64,000 bases of DNA from Anabaena sp. UHCC 0187 (lineage in GTDB: Bacteria > Cyanobacteriota > Cyanobacteriia > Cyanobacteriales > Nostocaceae), in the NCBI RefSeq assembly GCF_009712035.1, contig NZ_VILB01000008.1, forward strand, positions 24,518 to 88,517. Reading direction: 5' to 3'. How positions within the stretch are numbered: the first letter of the stretch is position 1; each line of letters starts with the position of its first letter. The position numbers were made by a program, and so were the translations under genes. The notes under the pieces were generated by a model. The model worked only from the letters and a program-made list of their open reading frames with translations, was not told the origin of the DNA and ran no database searches. Of this stretch, positions 53,445 to 62,559 are shown piece after piece.

Positions 53445-55096
53445 GGTTTCTTACCCTCCTGGAATGTGGGAGTAACCCCAAAATTCATCCGTGCCATCCC
53501 TCCCGGTTCTAACCGTACCAAGCGAGATTGGCTATTACGCTCATTGAATTTCCGATTCGGAGCTAGAGTATATCCGGGTAAACTACTCAAGTCTAATACC
53601 CCCGTATGCGCTCCTGGTAAAACATTAGCTAAGGAGAATAAACCATTGGGATCTGTGGTGATGCGATTGCCATCTTCGAGGTAAATTACCGCATTTGGTA
53701 TTCCCGGTTCACCTCGTTGTTGTTCTCCATCAAAATTTTTATCAACAAACACTCGGCCGATGAGTGTTCCACAGTCGCTAGTAATTCCTGGGCGGACTTT
53801 CAAATAGTGTGTTGCCGGGCCATCTTTTATAGTTAAATTATTATCTGTTCTTTGGGAACTAGCGATCGCACTATTTCTGCCTGTCCCCCGTTGGGCATCA
53901 TTTGTTAATTGCACCGCATAAGCTATATTGATAGTCTTATCAATATCAATAGTTGTATTTGTACTAAAATTAACTGTATTGCCATTGCGAACAGCGTTAA
54001 TAGTCACTGCATTACCATCTAGTTCTCCCCGCACTGAATTGGGTAAGAAATTGAAACCCAAAGGTAAAGTATCTGTAACAGCTAAATTATTTATTGTTAC
54101 CCCAGATGTATTTTTCACAGAGACACGATAGATAGCTGTATCTCCCGGTTCTGCTGTAGCGCGATCGCCTGTTTTATTAATCTGCATCTGATTTGGTTGA
54201 CACAACTTAGCCTGAAAATTCAGTGATAAAAGACTTAATGATTGAGTGGCCGCATTATTTACCAATACCGCTTGATCTGTGATTGTCGTTTCATTATTCT
54301 TGAGACTAATTGGTTGACCATCTAAAGAAGTTGCCCGATAGGTAACAACATTATTTTGATTACTTAATATCTCAACCTTAATTCGTTGCTCTTTAAAGAC
54401 AGAAGTTGCTGGTGGATTAACTACAAAAATATAGGTTTTACCAACATCAATTTGACCTCTGTTAGCATCAAGTAAAAAATTATATGCACCCTTGTATTCC
54501 AAAGGGCTATTTACAATAAAATAAGGGTTGGCATTTTTATCATTTGGTGATAAACCTTCTGGCACAACATTATTAAGAACATCTGGTACTTCTGTCGGTG
54601 TCAGAGAAACCAATTGTCCCAACTCTGTACCAGTCGCACCACCAAGAGGTTCATAAACACCCACAGAAAACCCTGTATAGTCAGGTAATAATGCACCTCC
54701 ACACCCATAAATCCGTCCTAGGGGGTCAACCAAAACATTATTGGTTCTGAGTTGAGTAGAACTTCCTTCAATCGTTATTGGACCAGGAGAATTAGGATCT
54801 GGATCTGTATAGGTATAAGTATAAGTAGCCTGATTATCGAAAAGATATTTTTTCTCAACTACTGTTTGTTGTCCTAATACAGCTACAGGTATAGTAGTTT
54901 GTAAGATACTTCCCAATAAAAGACTAGCTGTTATACGTTTACACCAGCTACCTTGAGAATTTAAAAAATTTTTGATTAGCAAATAAATATTCACTGGTAA
55001 AACGCATCTTTGATGACTTAATTCACTAATAAATTTTGGTGTTTTATCAATTGAGATAGATATACATTTCCGGTAAAGATTGTAGAGACGTTCCAT
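53441..55096 (-). CDS. DUF11/SdrD-B-like surface protein
   Basis: A 551-residue exported protein. Hydrophobic signal RITASLLLGSILQTTIPVAVLG at about residues 54-76. An N-terminal beta region is followed by a DUF11 domain (residues about 305-415, TAIYRVSVKNTSGVTINNLAVTDTLP) and an SdrD B-like domain (GTLIGRVFVDKNFDGEQQRGEPGIPNAVIYLEDG, then GYTLAPNRKFNERNSQSRLVRLEPG). The ATG at 55096 comes from a palindromic repeat; a GTG at 54994 (VNIYLLIKN) is a good alternative, 34 residues in. The stop overlaps the barrel gene's ATG. Confidence 0.82.
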   Translation of the reverse strand: MERLYNLYRKCISISIDKTPKFISELSHQRCVLPVNIYLLIKNFLNSQGSWCKRITASLLLGSILQTTIPVAVLGQQTVVEKKYLFDNQATYTYTYTDPDPNSPGPITIEGSSTQLRTNNVLVDPLGRIYGCGGALLPDYTGFSVGVYEPLGGATGTELGQLVSLTPTEVPDVLNNVVPEGLSPNDKNANPYFIVNSPLEYKGAYNFLLDANRGQIDVGKTYIFVVNPPATSVFKEQRIKVEILSNQNNVVTYRATSLDGQPISLKNNETTITDQAVLVNNAATQSLSLLSLNFQAKLCQPNQMQINKTGDRATAEPGDTAIYRVSVKNTSGVTINNLAVTDTLPLGFNFLPNSVRGELDGNAVTINAVRNGNTVNFSTNTTIDIDKTINIAYAVQLTNDAQRGTGRNSAIASSQRTDNNLTIKDGPATHYLKVRPGITSDCGTLIGRVFVDKNFDGEQQRGEPGIPNAVIYLEDGNRITTDPNGLFSLANVLPGAHTGVLDLSSLPGYTLAPNRKFNERNSQSRLVRLEPGGMARMNFGVTPTFQEGKKP

Positions 55097-55109
55097 GGAA
55101 AATCTCTAT
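55081..55109. repeat. GTAGAGACGTT-type repeat at the DUF11 gene start
   Basis: TGTAGAGACGTTCCATGGAA followed by AATCTCTA forms an imperfect palindrome related to the copies at 1325 and 47321. The central ATG (minus strand) is the annotated start of the 551-residue gene. Confidence 0.75.
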
Positions 55110-55128
55110 TTTTCCCTGTTCCCTCTGA

Positions 55129-55689
55129 TTAGCGAACTTGGGTTTCATAAGTCGCTGTAACTGTCGCTTTTCCTGGAAGTGAGGATATTTGCAAGCGAAT
55201 ATGAGTATAAGCTGTTGCTGGTGCAGGTTGAGTTTCTACCTTACCGTTGCGAGTCACTTTAATCGTAGGATTCTCTACAAAGGTGCGCTGATTATCAATG
55301 CTGTAGGTAATTTTAGCACCTTTAGAAGTCTTAGTCGAGTTCAACACATAAACCATCTGTTTAGGAATAGGTTGATTAAGAACCAAATTTTTAATAGGTT
55401 GAGCGCCTTTATTTTCCCCAGTTAAGGTATATTTCAATACATCACCTGGCTTAACATTAGCTTGACCTTCTAAACGTTCCCATTTCTTAACTTCCTTACC
55501 TTGTTCATCTTTCACAATCACTTGTTTTTTAGCTTCTAAAAGTAATTCCAGTTGAGGCTTTTTGTTATTACTTTGGGCGATCGCACTGCTAGACTGCCAT
55601 ATAGGTGCTATTCCTGGGACTTGACTAATAAATGGTACAGTAGCAACCAAAGCAAATGCACTTAAACTAACTATAGAAAAACGTTTCAT
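55129..55689 (-). CDS. Small DUF11-like exported protein
   Basis: A 186-residue protein. Signal peptide SLSAFALVATVPFISQVP with a cleavage near SSAIAQ. The mature part (LELLLEAKKQVIVKDEQGKEVKKWE, DVLKYTLTGENKGAQPIKNLVLNQPIPKQM) is a single DUF11-type beta-sandwich. It lies 32 bases upstream, in reading order, of the 551-residue gene and 154 bases after the 853-residue gene; the cluster probably starts at one promoter before 58405. Confidence 0.82.
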   Translation of the reverse strand: MKRFSIVSLSAFALVATVPFISQVPGIAPIWQSSSAIAQSNNKKPQLELLLEAKKQVIVKDEQGKEVKKWERLEGQANVKPGDVLKYTLTGENKGAQPIKNLVLNQPIPKQMVYVLNSTKTSKGAKITYSIDNQRTFVENPTIKVTRNGKVETQPAPATAYTHIRLQISSLPGKATVTATYETQVR

Positions 55690-55747
55690 TTTATATTCCT
55701 TATCTAACTCTCATCTTGACAAAGAGAGGAAACCAAATTTTCTGTTT

Positions 55748-55834
55748 CCTCCCTTCCTAGGGGATTAAGGAGGGTAATTAACCTTTCCTATTCCCCAGTT
55801 TCCCCCCTTCCAAGGAAGATTAGGGGGGATAATT
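55748..55834. repeat. Two related palindromes between DUF11 genes
   Basis: CCTCCCTTCCTAGGGGATT...GGAGGG (55748-55778) and CCCCCCTTCC...GATTAGGGGGG (55802-55830) are two imperfect hairpins of the same type. They lie between the 853-residue and 186-residue genes and could partly stop or stabilise the transcript. Confidence 0.7.
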
Positions 55835-55843
55835 CACAACCTA

Positions 55844-58405
55844 CTAGTTAACCTTCCGTTGGAAAGTAAATGTTCTCGCTGTAGAACCTGGTGCAATCTG
55901 TCCAGTCACTGAGTTCACATATCTGGTGACATCAGTAGCTTGTGTTAGTCCTGTTACATCACTCGTAGAAGTAGTGGCAGGCTGACCACTGAAGAAGGTG
56001 ATGGTTGAAGCTCCAGAATCCTTAGCTGAACCAACAATATTACTGGTGTCAATTATCGCATTGCCGTCATTGTCCTTGGCCCAGTTGTTTGTTCCTGATA
56101 CACCATTCTCAGTGATAACAACTTTATCAGCACTCAAAATTACATTACTTGTTCCTACTGTAGCTTCAGAAACATTTTTGTAAGTAATCTGATACTCAAT
56201 AATATTCCCTGGCTGAGGCGACTTGGGTTCGGTACTAAATGTTCCCTCTCCAGCGATGATAGCAGCACCTGTTCCCTGTAAAAGTCTGGATTTTTTGACT
56301 AGTTGCAAGAATCCAGTGTACACCCGGTCAATGGTGGTGTTTCTAACTTCAGTAGCATCGATCACACCTGGCGTAGCGCCGTTGTCTATGAAAGCTGTGA
56401 TTGGTGCAGGGAAGCCACGTTCGACAGTTGTGACAGGACTAGCAGTAGTACCTTGCGCCGATGTATCAGTTGATAGTGGAGTACCAGCAGGCAAGTCAAC
56501 ACTCACACCATAGGTAACGTTAGCACCACTGGCAACACCATTAATCCGCAGTGGGTTAATATCAGAAATCGGATTACCGCCTACTGTACCCGTTCCAGAA
56601 AGGAATGTATAATTACCTGCGCCATCATAGGTGTAAGAAGCACTTAAACTTTGATAAGTTATGGTTACTACTGTACCGCTTGGCAAATTACCTACTGTTG
56701 TTGGTGCTGTGGGCAACAAAGAAATATTTGCAGCAGCGGCACCAGTATTTTGAGCCGTGTTAGTAAACGATACAGCAGCCGGATTAATAGGAGTACCAGG
56801 GATAACATTAGCGTCAATTAATGATGATTTGTTAGTGAAATCATCATTGTTATCAGTTGGACCGACAGCAGCAGGAGCATTCTGTGGTCCATTCAAGAGA
56901 GATAAAGCAGCAGGTATGCTAATTGTTAGCTGGTTATATTCACCATTACCATCATTAGCAGTACCACTGTTATTATTTCCTGGGTCAAGACCGGAAGCCG
57001 CAGTATTGTCATTACCAGTGGTTAAATTTGCTGGATCAGAGAAGTTTGTACCGTTGAAGTTACTTGGGGTTTGGTCACCTGATTCATCATAAACAAGTGT
57101 ACCTGGTTTCTCAGAAGTTTCACCGAACACTTGAGCGATGTTGTTAATAGTTGCTGGTCCTGCGTTTATACCACTCGTTATGACCTGGATACTAAAACCA
57201 GTAATAGTTACCCCTGGTGAAACAGAAGTGATAGCATTAGGATCGTTGACAAAACCTACTCTTTTTACCAATGCAAGTGCTGTAGGCGCGGTAGTGTCCC
57301 AACTTACCCAGTCAGTAAGGGCATTAGCTTTTTTAGTAGTGTCCGTATCAACGGAGTAAACTACTTTCCAACCAGCAGGAGCAACAGGCTTGCCAGTAAG
57401 CACTGTATTTGCCGGAATAGCATCAGAGACTAAAATGCGCTGAGTATTTGCAGTACCGTCAAGTGTGATATTTGTAGCTGTTAAAGGCGCTGGTATCGAA
57501 CCACTATTAGTTGGATCATTCTGCTCTACTCGCAAGCTTAAACCATAGGTCAGCACATCATCATTAAGTACGGATGTGAGACCAGGACTGTAAGCTGTCC
57601 GAGTTTTCAGTAAAGTTGCTAAGGCCTGGATTTTAGGAGTAGCACCTACGGTAGTTCCTTGAGTAGCGCTGGCTTCTCTCACACCATTGATTGGCGCTAC
57701 CGTTGTGTTAGCATCTACAGTGTAAACGTCTCCACCATCTGCACTACGTGGTTGGTTTTGGGCATCACCAGGAGTTTGACCTAATCTGGCGGTAATAGTA
57801 TCTCCTGATGTAGCACTATTTTGTACTGTAACTGGTACACGTACCAACACACTACCATTAACTGGTATAGCAGTTGTGGTAGTGAATCCACCCGCAGGTA
57901 CATTTACCCAGTTTGCACCACCATCGAGACTGTACTGCAATTGTCCACTTGCGCCACCGGGTAATGTACCTGCAACTGTTGCTGGACCTGTTGTATTGGA
58001 TACGTTAGGAATGTAGAAGTTAGTTACCTCGTTACCGACGTTGGTTACGGTAAAGACATAGGACAGTAAATCACCAGGTTGAACTGGTCCACCTTGATTA
58101 ATTAGGACATTATTTGCATCAAGACGACCCAAGTTATTAATACCAGAACCTGTGACGGTAATACCTGCTACCTCAGCCACCGTGACTTGAACGGTGTTAG
58201 AGGTTGAATTGATTGGTGAGTTAGGGGCATTAGGATCTTCGTAGGTCGCTGTTGCTGTGTTACTAATGCTTGTCCCAGCAGCAGTTCCATCAGCAAAGGC
58301 AGGGGCAACAAAGGGGAAGAAGCCGTTAGCAATAAAGGCTGTGGCTAGTAAGGAACGGAATAATTGAGATTGTCTACGAGTTAAAGACTTTTTAGTACGG
58401 TTCAT
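55844..58405 (-). CDS. Large DUF11-type surface protein
   Basis: An 853-residue exported protein, the first of the minus-strand cluster. Signal peptide LLATAFIANGFFPFVAPAFAD. Mature part: a first DUF11 unit (SNTATATYEDPNAPNSPINS, then LSYVFTVTNVGNEVTNFYIPN), several further beta-sandwich regions with Asn/Thr/Gly-rich loops, and a final DUF11 unit (NIIEYQITYKNVSEATVGTSNVILSADKVVITENG). No SLH, RTX or cysteine-rich anchor is seen. It probably forms the main surface component, with the barrel and OmpA protein as its envelope partners (inference). Confidence 0.83.
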   Translation of the reverse strand: MNRTKKSLTRRQSQLFRSLLATAFIANGFFPFVAPAFADGTAAGTSISNTATATYEDPNAPNSPINSTSNTVQVTVAEVAGITVTGSGINNLGRLDANNVLINQGGPVQPGDLLSYVFTVTNVGNEVTNFYIPNVSNTTGPATVAGTLPGGASGQLQYSLDGGANWVNVPAGGFTTTTAIPVNGSVLVRVPVTVQNSATSGDTITARLGQTPGDAQNQPRSADGGDVYTVDANTTVAPINGVREASATQGTTVGATPKIQALATLLKTRTAYSPGLTSVLNDDVLTYGLSLRVEQNDPTNSGSIPAPLTATNITLDGTANTQRILVSDAIPANTVLTGKPVAPAGWKVVYSVDTDTTKKANALTDWVSWDTTAPTALALVKRVGFVNDPNAITSVSPGVTITGFSIQVITSGINAGPATINNIAQVFGETSEKPGTLVYDESGDQTPSNFNGTNFSDPANLTTGNDNTAASGLDPGNNNSGTANDGNGEYNQLTISIPAALSLLNGPQNAPAAVGPTDNNDDFTNKSSLIDANVIPGTPINPAAVSFTNTAQNTGAAAANISLLPTAPTTVGNLPSGTVVTITYQSLSASYTYDGAGNYTFLSGTGTVGGNPISDINPLRINGVASGANVTYGVSVDLPAGTPLSTDTSAQGTTASPVTTVERGFPAPITAFIDNGATPGVIDATEVRNTTIDRVYTGFLQLVKKSRLLQGTGAAIIAGEGTFSTEPKSPQPGNIIEYQITYKNVSEATVGTSNVILSADKVVITENGVSGTNNWAKDNDGNAIIDTSNIVGSAKDSGASTITFFSGQPATTSTSDVTGLTQATDVTRYVNSVTGQIAPGSTARTFTFQRKVN

Positions 58406-59591
58406 GGGAATGTGTATATGTGCAAAATAGGTTAATCATCTGTAAAAATTCTCACTTCATTAATTGAGGATTACAGATATGAATATCCAATGTAAACTTT
58501 TTCCCAAGCTATGTTCATGGCTGGAAACTTTGAATTTGGAGTTATTTATCCGGTATTAATCGGTAATAAAGTAATTTGATCCTGTTGTCATATTTTCAGT
58601 ATCAACGGCTTAATATTTGCATACCAAAACCTAATTAAACTTGAACATTTACTTAAGAGGTTATAGAATTTACTCTTGTGAGATAGCTTCTAAACGATTG
58701 GTTGTTTCATGTCTTATTGCCGATGTCTTAATATATATGCCGCAATTTTGCATAAGTTGTGGAGATAGATCCTCATATTTACCCGTTATATCAATTACCA
58801 AGTCAAACTCTCGTAATTGATTTTATACAAGCCTTTCACGAATTCTATCTTCGGCATAGTTGCACTGCGATTAAATGTTAGTTAGAACCTGCAAGCCCTA
58901 ACTAGAGTTGTGTTTTATTTGATCGATAGATATACACCTCTTCAAGTTTGAATACATTAAAAAAACACACTACTCAGATATGACTAGCTTCTAGGTAATA
59001 GAAGCAATCTCTTAGTAACTGAGTATTACTTATGTTCTTTTTAGTTTCTAGTTTTTATCCTGACGAGAAATAAATTGTCTTGTATCTCTAGATAGGTAAA
59101 TCCTAAATCATATAAGTAATATTGTCTAGAGGCTAAAAAAATATATTACTTGAATTAATATTTGTTAATCAAGCTATTATTCTAAGTATAAATATCATCT
59201 ACTTGAATTAAATTAATAATACATTATAAATATACGCACTTAAATTAAAATGTTATTTATCATCAAAACTAAAAAATAAATCAAATTAAATTTGTCTTTA
59301 AATATACTTTATTTATTTAGTTCTCTTATTTTTTAAATAAATTTAAAACGTAATGTTTATTACGCAAAATTCAGTAAATATATTTATGATGTTTCTTCAT
59401 GAAATATATTTATTAACTCAGTAAGCTGATTTTTCGCAAAATCTTTACATTAATTAAACGGAAATTTCATTAAACTACCCAAATTTATAGAGTAATTAAA
59501 CCCGACAAAAATAGTCGGGTATGTTTGACGTGGATTTTGCCTTGTGCTAGTATCATTCCACAGTTGACGGACACCCAGGGAACGCGAAATT
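58406..59591. other. 1.2 kb AT-rich intergenic region with a hairpin
   Basis: No gene was recognised. It separates the DUF11 operon (minus) from thrC (plus) and must carry both promoters. Near its thrC end, ACCCGAC (59500-59506) pairs with GTCGGGT (59514-59520), a 7-base stem with loop AAAAATA, about 70 bases before the thrC ATG; it may be a leader structure or the end of a small transcript. Confidence 0.5.
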
Positions 59592-60896
59592 ATGACTCAG
59601 GCGATTACAAACCTCAACCAAGCGAACACTTCTATTCTCAAGGCTTTGAAGTGTAAAGAATGTGGAGCAGAATACGAACTTAAAGCTACTCATGTATGTG
59701 AAGAGTGTTTTGGACCATTGGAAGTCAAATATGATTACAATGTGCTAAAAAGCTTAGTTAGTAGAGAAACTATTGAAGCTGGTCCTAATTCTATTTGGCG
59801 CTACCGTCACTTTTTACCCGTTGCCACAGATAATTATATAGATGTCGGTACAGGAATGACTCCCTTGGTGCGTTCTCACCGTCTTGCCCGTCGCCTGGGT
59901 CTAAATAAACTTTATATTAAAAATGATGCCGTCAATATGCCCACCCTGAGCTTTAAAGATCGGGTGGTGTCAGTTGCCCTCAGTAGAGCCAGAGAATTAG
60001 GTTTTACTACCGTATCTTGTGCTAGTACAGGTAATTTAGCAAATTCTACCGCAGCGATCGCTGCCTACGCTGGTTTAGATTGCTGTGTATTTATTCCTTC
60101 TGACTTAGAAGCTGGTAAAGTCATCGGTAGCTTGATTTATAGTCCTACCCTGATGTCAGTCAAAGGCAACTATGATCAAGTTAATCGCCTTTGCTCAGAA
60201 GTTGCCAATACCCACGGTTGGGGTTTTGTGAATATTAACTTGCGTCCTTACTACTCTGAAGGTTCTAAGACATTAGCTTTTGAAGTTGCCGAACAACTAG
60301 GTTGGCAATTACCAGATCATATAGTTGCACCTTTAGCTTCTGGTTCTTTGTTCACCAAAATCTATAAAGGTTTTCAAGAATTTGTCGAAGTTGGTTTAGT
60401 AGAAGGTAAAGATGTCCGTTTCAGTGGCGCTCAAGCAGAAGGTTGTTCCCCCATTGCGGCAGCTTTTAAAGAAGGTAGAGACTTTATTCAACCAGTTAAA
60501 CCCAATACAATTGCCAAATCAATTGCTATTGGCAACCCTGCTGATGGCGTATATGCTGTAGAAATAGCAAACAAAACCAACGGTAATATTGAATCAGTTA
60601 ATGATGCTGAAATTATCGAAGGTATCAAGCTATTGGCAGAAACCGAAGGCATTTTTACCGAAACCGCAGGTGGTACAACCGTTGCAGTTCTCAAAAAATT
60701 AGTCGAAGCTGGCAAAATTGATCCAGATGAAACTACAGTGGTTTACATCACTGGCAATGGTTTGAAAACCCAGGAAGCAATTCAAGGCTACATTGGCGAA
60801 CCTTTAACAATTGATGCCAAATTAGACAGTTTTGAACGGGCTTTAGAAAGATCCCGCACACTTGACCGTTTAGAATGGCAAGAAGTTACAGTTTAA
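59592..60896 (+). CDS. thrC: Threonine synthase
   Basis: A 434-residue PLP enzyme converting O-phosphohomoserine to threonine. An N-terminal zinc-ribbon-like part has CKECGAEYELKATHVCEEC (four cysteines). The PLP lysine is in LSFKDRV, followed by SCASTGNLANSTAAIAAYAGL; IEEG/TAGGTTVAVLKKL and VVYITGNGLK follow near the end. The length and zinc ribbon fit the cyanobacterial form. A ThiS/MoaD-like carrier gene lies 82 bases downstream. Confidence 0.95.
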   Translation: MTQAITNLNQANTSILKALKCKECGAEYELKATHVCEECFGPLEVKYDYNVLKSLVSRETIEAGPNSIWRYRHFLPVATDNYIDVGTGMTPLVRSHRLARRLGLNKLYIKNDAVNMPTLSFKDRVVSVALSRARELGFTTVSCASTGNLANSTAAIAAYAGLDCCVFIPSDLEAGKVIGSLIYSPTLMSVKGNYDQVNRLCSEVANTHGWGFVNINLRPYYSEGSKTLAFEVAEQLGWQLPDHIVAPLASGSLFTKIYKGFQEFVEVGLVEGKDVRFSGAQAEGCSPIAAAFKEGRDFIQPVKPNTIAKSIAIGNPADGVYAVEIANKTNGNIESVNDAEIIEGIKLLAETEGIFTETAGGTTVAVLKKLVEAGKIDPDETTVVYITGNGLKTQEAIQGYIGEPLTIDAKLDSFERALERSRTLDRLEWQEVTV

Positions 60897-60913
60897 TCCT
60901 TTCACCATCAATT

Positions 60914-60942
60914 GTAGGGGTTTAGCATTGCTCAACCCCTAC
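60914..60942 (+). terminator. Hairpin between thrC and the MoaD-like gene
   Basis: GTAGGGGTT (60914-60922) pairs perfectly with AACCCCTAC (60934-60942), loop of 11 bases. No U-run follows; it may slow transcription into the downstream carrier gene or be a copy of a common repeat. Confidence 0.6.
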
Positions 60943-60978
60943 CTGACAAATCACTCAGTAAAAATTAACGTTTAAACA

Positions 60979-61254
60979 ATGGCCGTAACAGTTTTAGTTC
61001 CCACCGCTTTGCAAAAATTCACAAATAACCAAGCTGCTTTAGAATGTAGTGCTAGTAATATTTCTGGCTTATTAGATTCCTTAGAAGTAAGCTGTCCTGG
61101 TATCAAAGCGCGTTTGTGTGATGAGGCAGGAAATCTCAGACGGTTTTTGAATTTCTATGTCAATAGCGAAGATATCCGCTTTTTAGAAGGGGCAGAAACA
61201 GCCCTCAAAGATGGTGATGAAGTGAGTATCGTTCCCGCTGTTGCAGGTGGTTGA
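60979..61254 (+). CDS. MoaD/ThiS-like ubiquitin-fold carrier protein
   Basis: A 91-residue beta-grasp protein ending in VAGG, the GG tail that is adenylated and thiocarboxylated in MoaD, ThiS and Cys[49 protein letters not shown] and [13 protein letters not shown] follow the MoaD-like pattern. It follows thrC on the same strand. In mycobacteria CysO serves cysteine synthesis, so a sulfur-carrier role linked to amino-acid metabolism is plausible. The partner enzyme is not in the window. Confidence 0.85.
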   Translation: MAVTVLVPTALQKFTNNQAALECSASNISGLLDSLEVSCPGIKARLCDEAGNLRRFLNFYVNSEDIRFLEGAETALKDGDEVSIVPAVAGG

Positions 61255-61342
61255 AACATCTATCAGGGTTTAGGGTATAGGGTTTTGAAAGTCCCAAATT
61301 ACCCGTTACCCAATCTTATAGAAGGTATTTTGCGAAAACTAT

Positions 61343-61703
61343 CTATTTAAAAGGCGTTAATTGTTGTAGCCATTCTTGGTTATTTTCTATATTATTTAAA
61401 ACTATCCGTTTATAATCTTCGTTTTCTAATTCAATATTTAAAACATTACCAAAATCATTTTTTTTTGGTGACATACCAAAACTCCTTACCTCTATCTGTG
61501 TAATAAGTTCCAGCTTTAATCACTCCAGGGACAAAACTACCAGGGGCGCGGAGTTCTTTCCAGTCATTTGGGGGTAAGTCTGTGGTAACTTGGATAATAT
61601 GAGTTAGTGGTATTTGCCAAATCTTATTAAAGCGAACAGCTAAAAGTTGTTCTTTTAAAGAAAATTCTATTTGCAATTTATCGTCAATTATACTTAATTC
61701 CAT
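61343..61703 (-). pseudogene. PH-like protein gene with a frameshift at nine A
   Basis: The frame from the ATG at 61703 gives MELSIIDDKLQIEF, then WQIPLTHIIQVTTDLPPNDWKELRAPGSFVPGV and EFWYVTKKK, then stops at 61455. Removing one base from the run of nine A (61459-61467 on this strand) restores an open frame for 36 further residues (NDFGNVLNIELENEDYKRI, then ENNQEWLQQLTPFK) to a stop at 61343. The full product, about 119 residues, resembles short bacterial PH-like proteins. The break may be a true mutation, a sequencing error, or a site of transcript slippage. Confidence 0.8.
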
Positions 61704-61880
61704 AATTAACCTTGTTAACTTTACGCCAACATTGCATTCTCATAATAGCATTACTTGTTACCAATCACCCTTTACCAGCCTAAAATAGATAGAAAGGATT
61801 AGATAATCCTTATATATAAATAGCTGTAGCTATGCTCTAATATGCCAAAATAAAAGTAACTGACTACCCCAAAATGAGCA

Positions 61881-62366
61881 ATGGCAGAAGAAACTAATCA
61901 AAATCAAGCCGGAGATGTAGCTTCTAATCCTGCTGCAACCGCCCCAGAAAAGCCCCCAGCAGAGGCTAAAGCTGCCAAAAAGGAAAAACCCCCAGCGTTG
62001 GAAGATAAGCCTTTTGAAGAGTTTATGCAGCAGCATTACTTACCGGCGTTGCAAGAAGCAATTACTAAAGAAGGTGTACCAGATGTGAAGCTGACTTTTG
62101 CCAAGCAGAAGTATTCCATTATTGGTTTTAATTCAACGGAAGAATGTTGGCAAGTTATCGGTTCTTGGCAAGGGGGACAGCGCCAGTTTAATGTATATTT
62201 TCCTGAAGAAAATATTCAAGGTAAAAAGGGATTTTCTTGTAATGAAGGTAAAAAACCCAGTACCTTGGAATCATTTTTAATTGATGAGCGCAAAACTACT
62301 CTAGAATTATTGGTATCTCGGTTAGTATATCGCTTGAACGGACAAAAATGGTTAGGTAGAAATTAG
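61881..62366 (+). CDS. DUF2996 protein
   Basis: A 161-residue protein. Residues 1-45 are Ala/Pro/Glu/Lys-rich and disordered (AATAPEKPPAEAKAAKK); residues 48-160 are the DUF2996 domain (PFEEFMQQHYLPALQEA, VKLTFAKQKYSIIGF, QGGQRQFNVYFPEENIQGKKGFSC, LELLVSRLVYRLNGQKWLGRN). The family is found in cyanobacteria and chloroplasts; no function is established. It stands between the frameshifted PH-like gene and dus. Confidence 0.85.
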   Translation: MAEETNQNQAGDVASNPAATAPEKPPAEAKAAKKEKPPALEDKPFEEFMQQHYLPALQEAITKEGVPDVKLTFAKQKYSIIGFNSTEECWQVIGSWQGGQRQFNVYFPEENIQGKKGFSCNEGKKPSTLESFLIDERKTTLELLVSRLVYRLNGQKWLGRN

Positions 62367-62403
62367 CTATTTCTTTCAAGGTAACTTGAAAAATCTCTTT
62401 TTT

Positions 62404-62467
62404 CACTCTGTGCTTCTGCTGTTTAAAGATAATTTATCGAACCACAGAGGCACAGAGAACACAGAGG
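62404..62467. repeat. Inverted pair of CTCTGTG/CACAGAGG repeats
   Basis: CACTCTGTGCTTCTGCTG (62404-62421) and ACCACAGAGGCACAGAGAAC continuing to 62467 face each other. Same family as 32425, 35440 and 36761. It lies between DUF2996 and dus and could form a long hairpin. Confidence 0.65.
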
Positions 62468-62559
62468 AAAGATATTAAGAAATAATTTTTACTCTCTTTC
62501 AACGGTTTGTCGGTTTGATTTCTATTCTCTTAACTTAATACATATTTTTAATTCTAACC

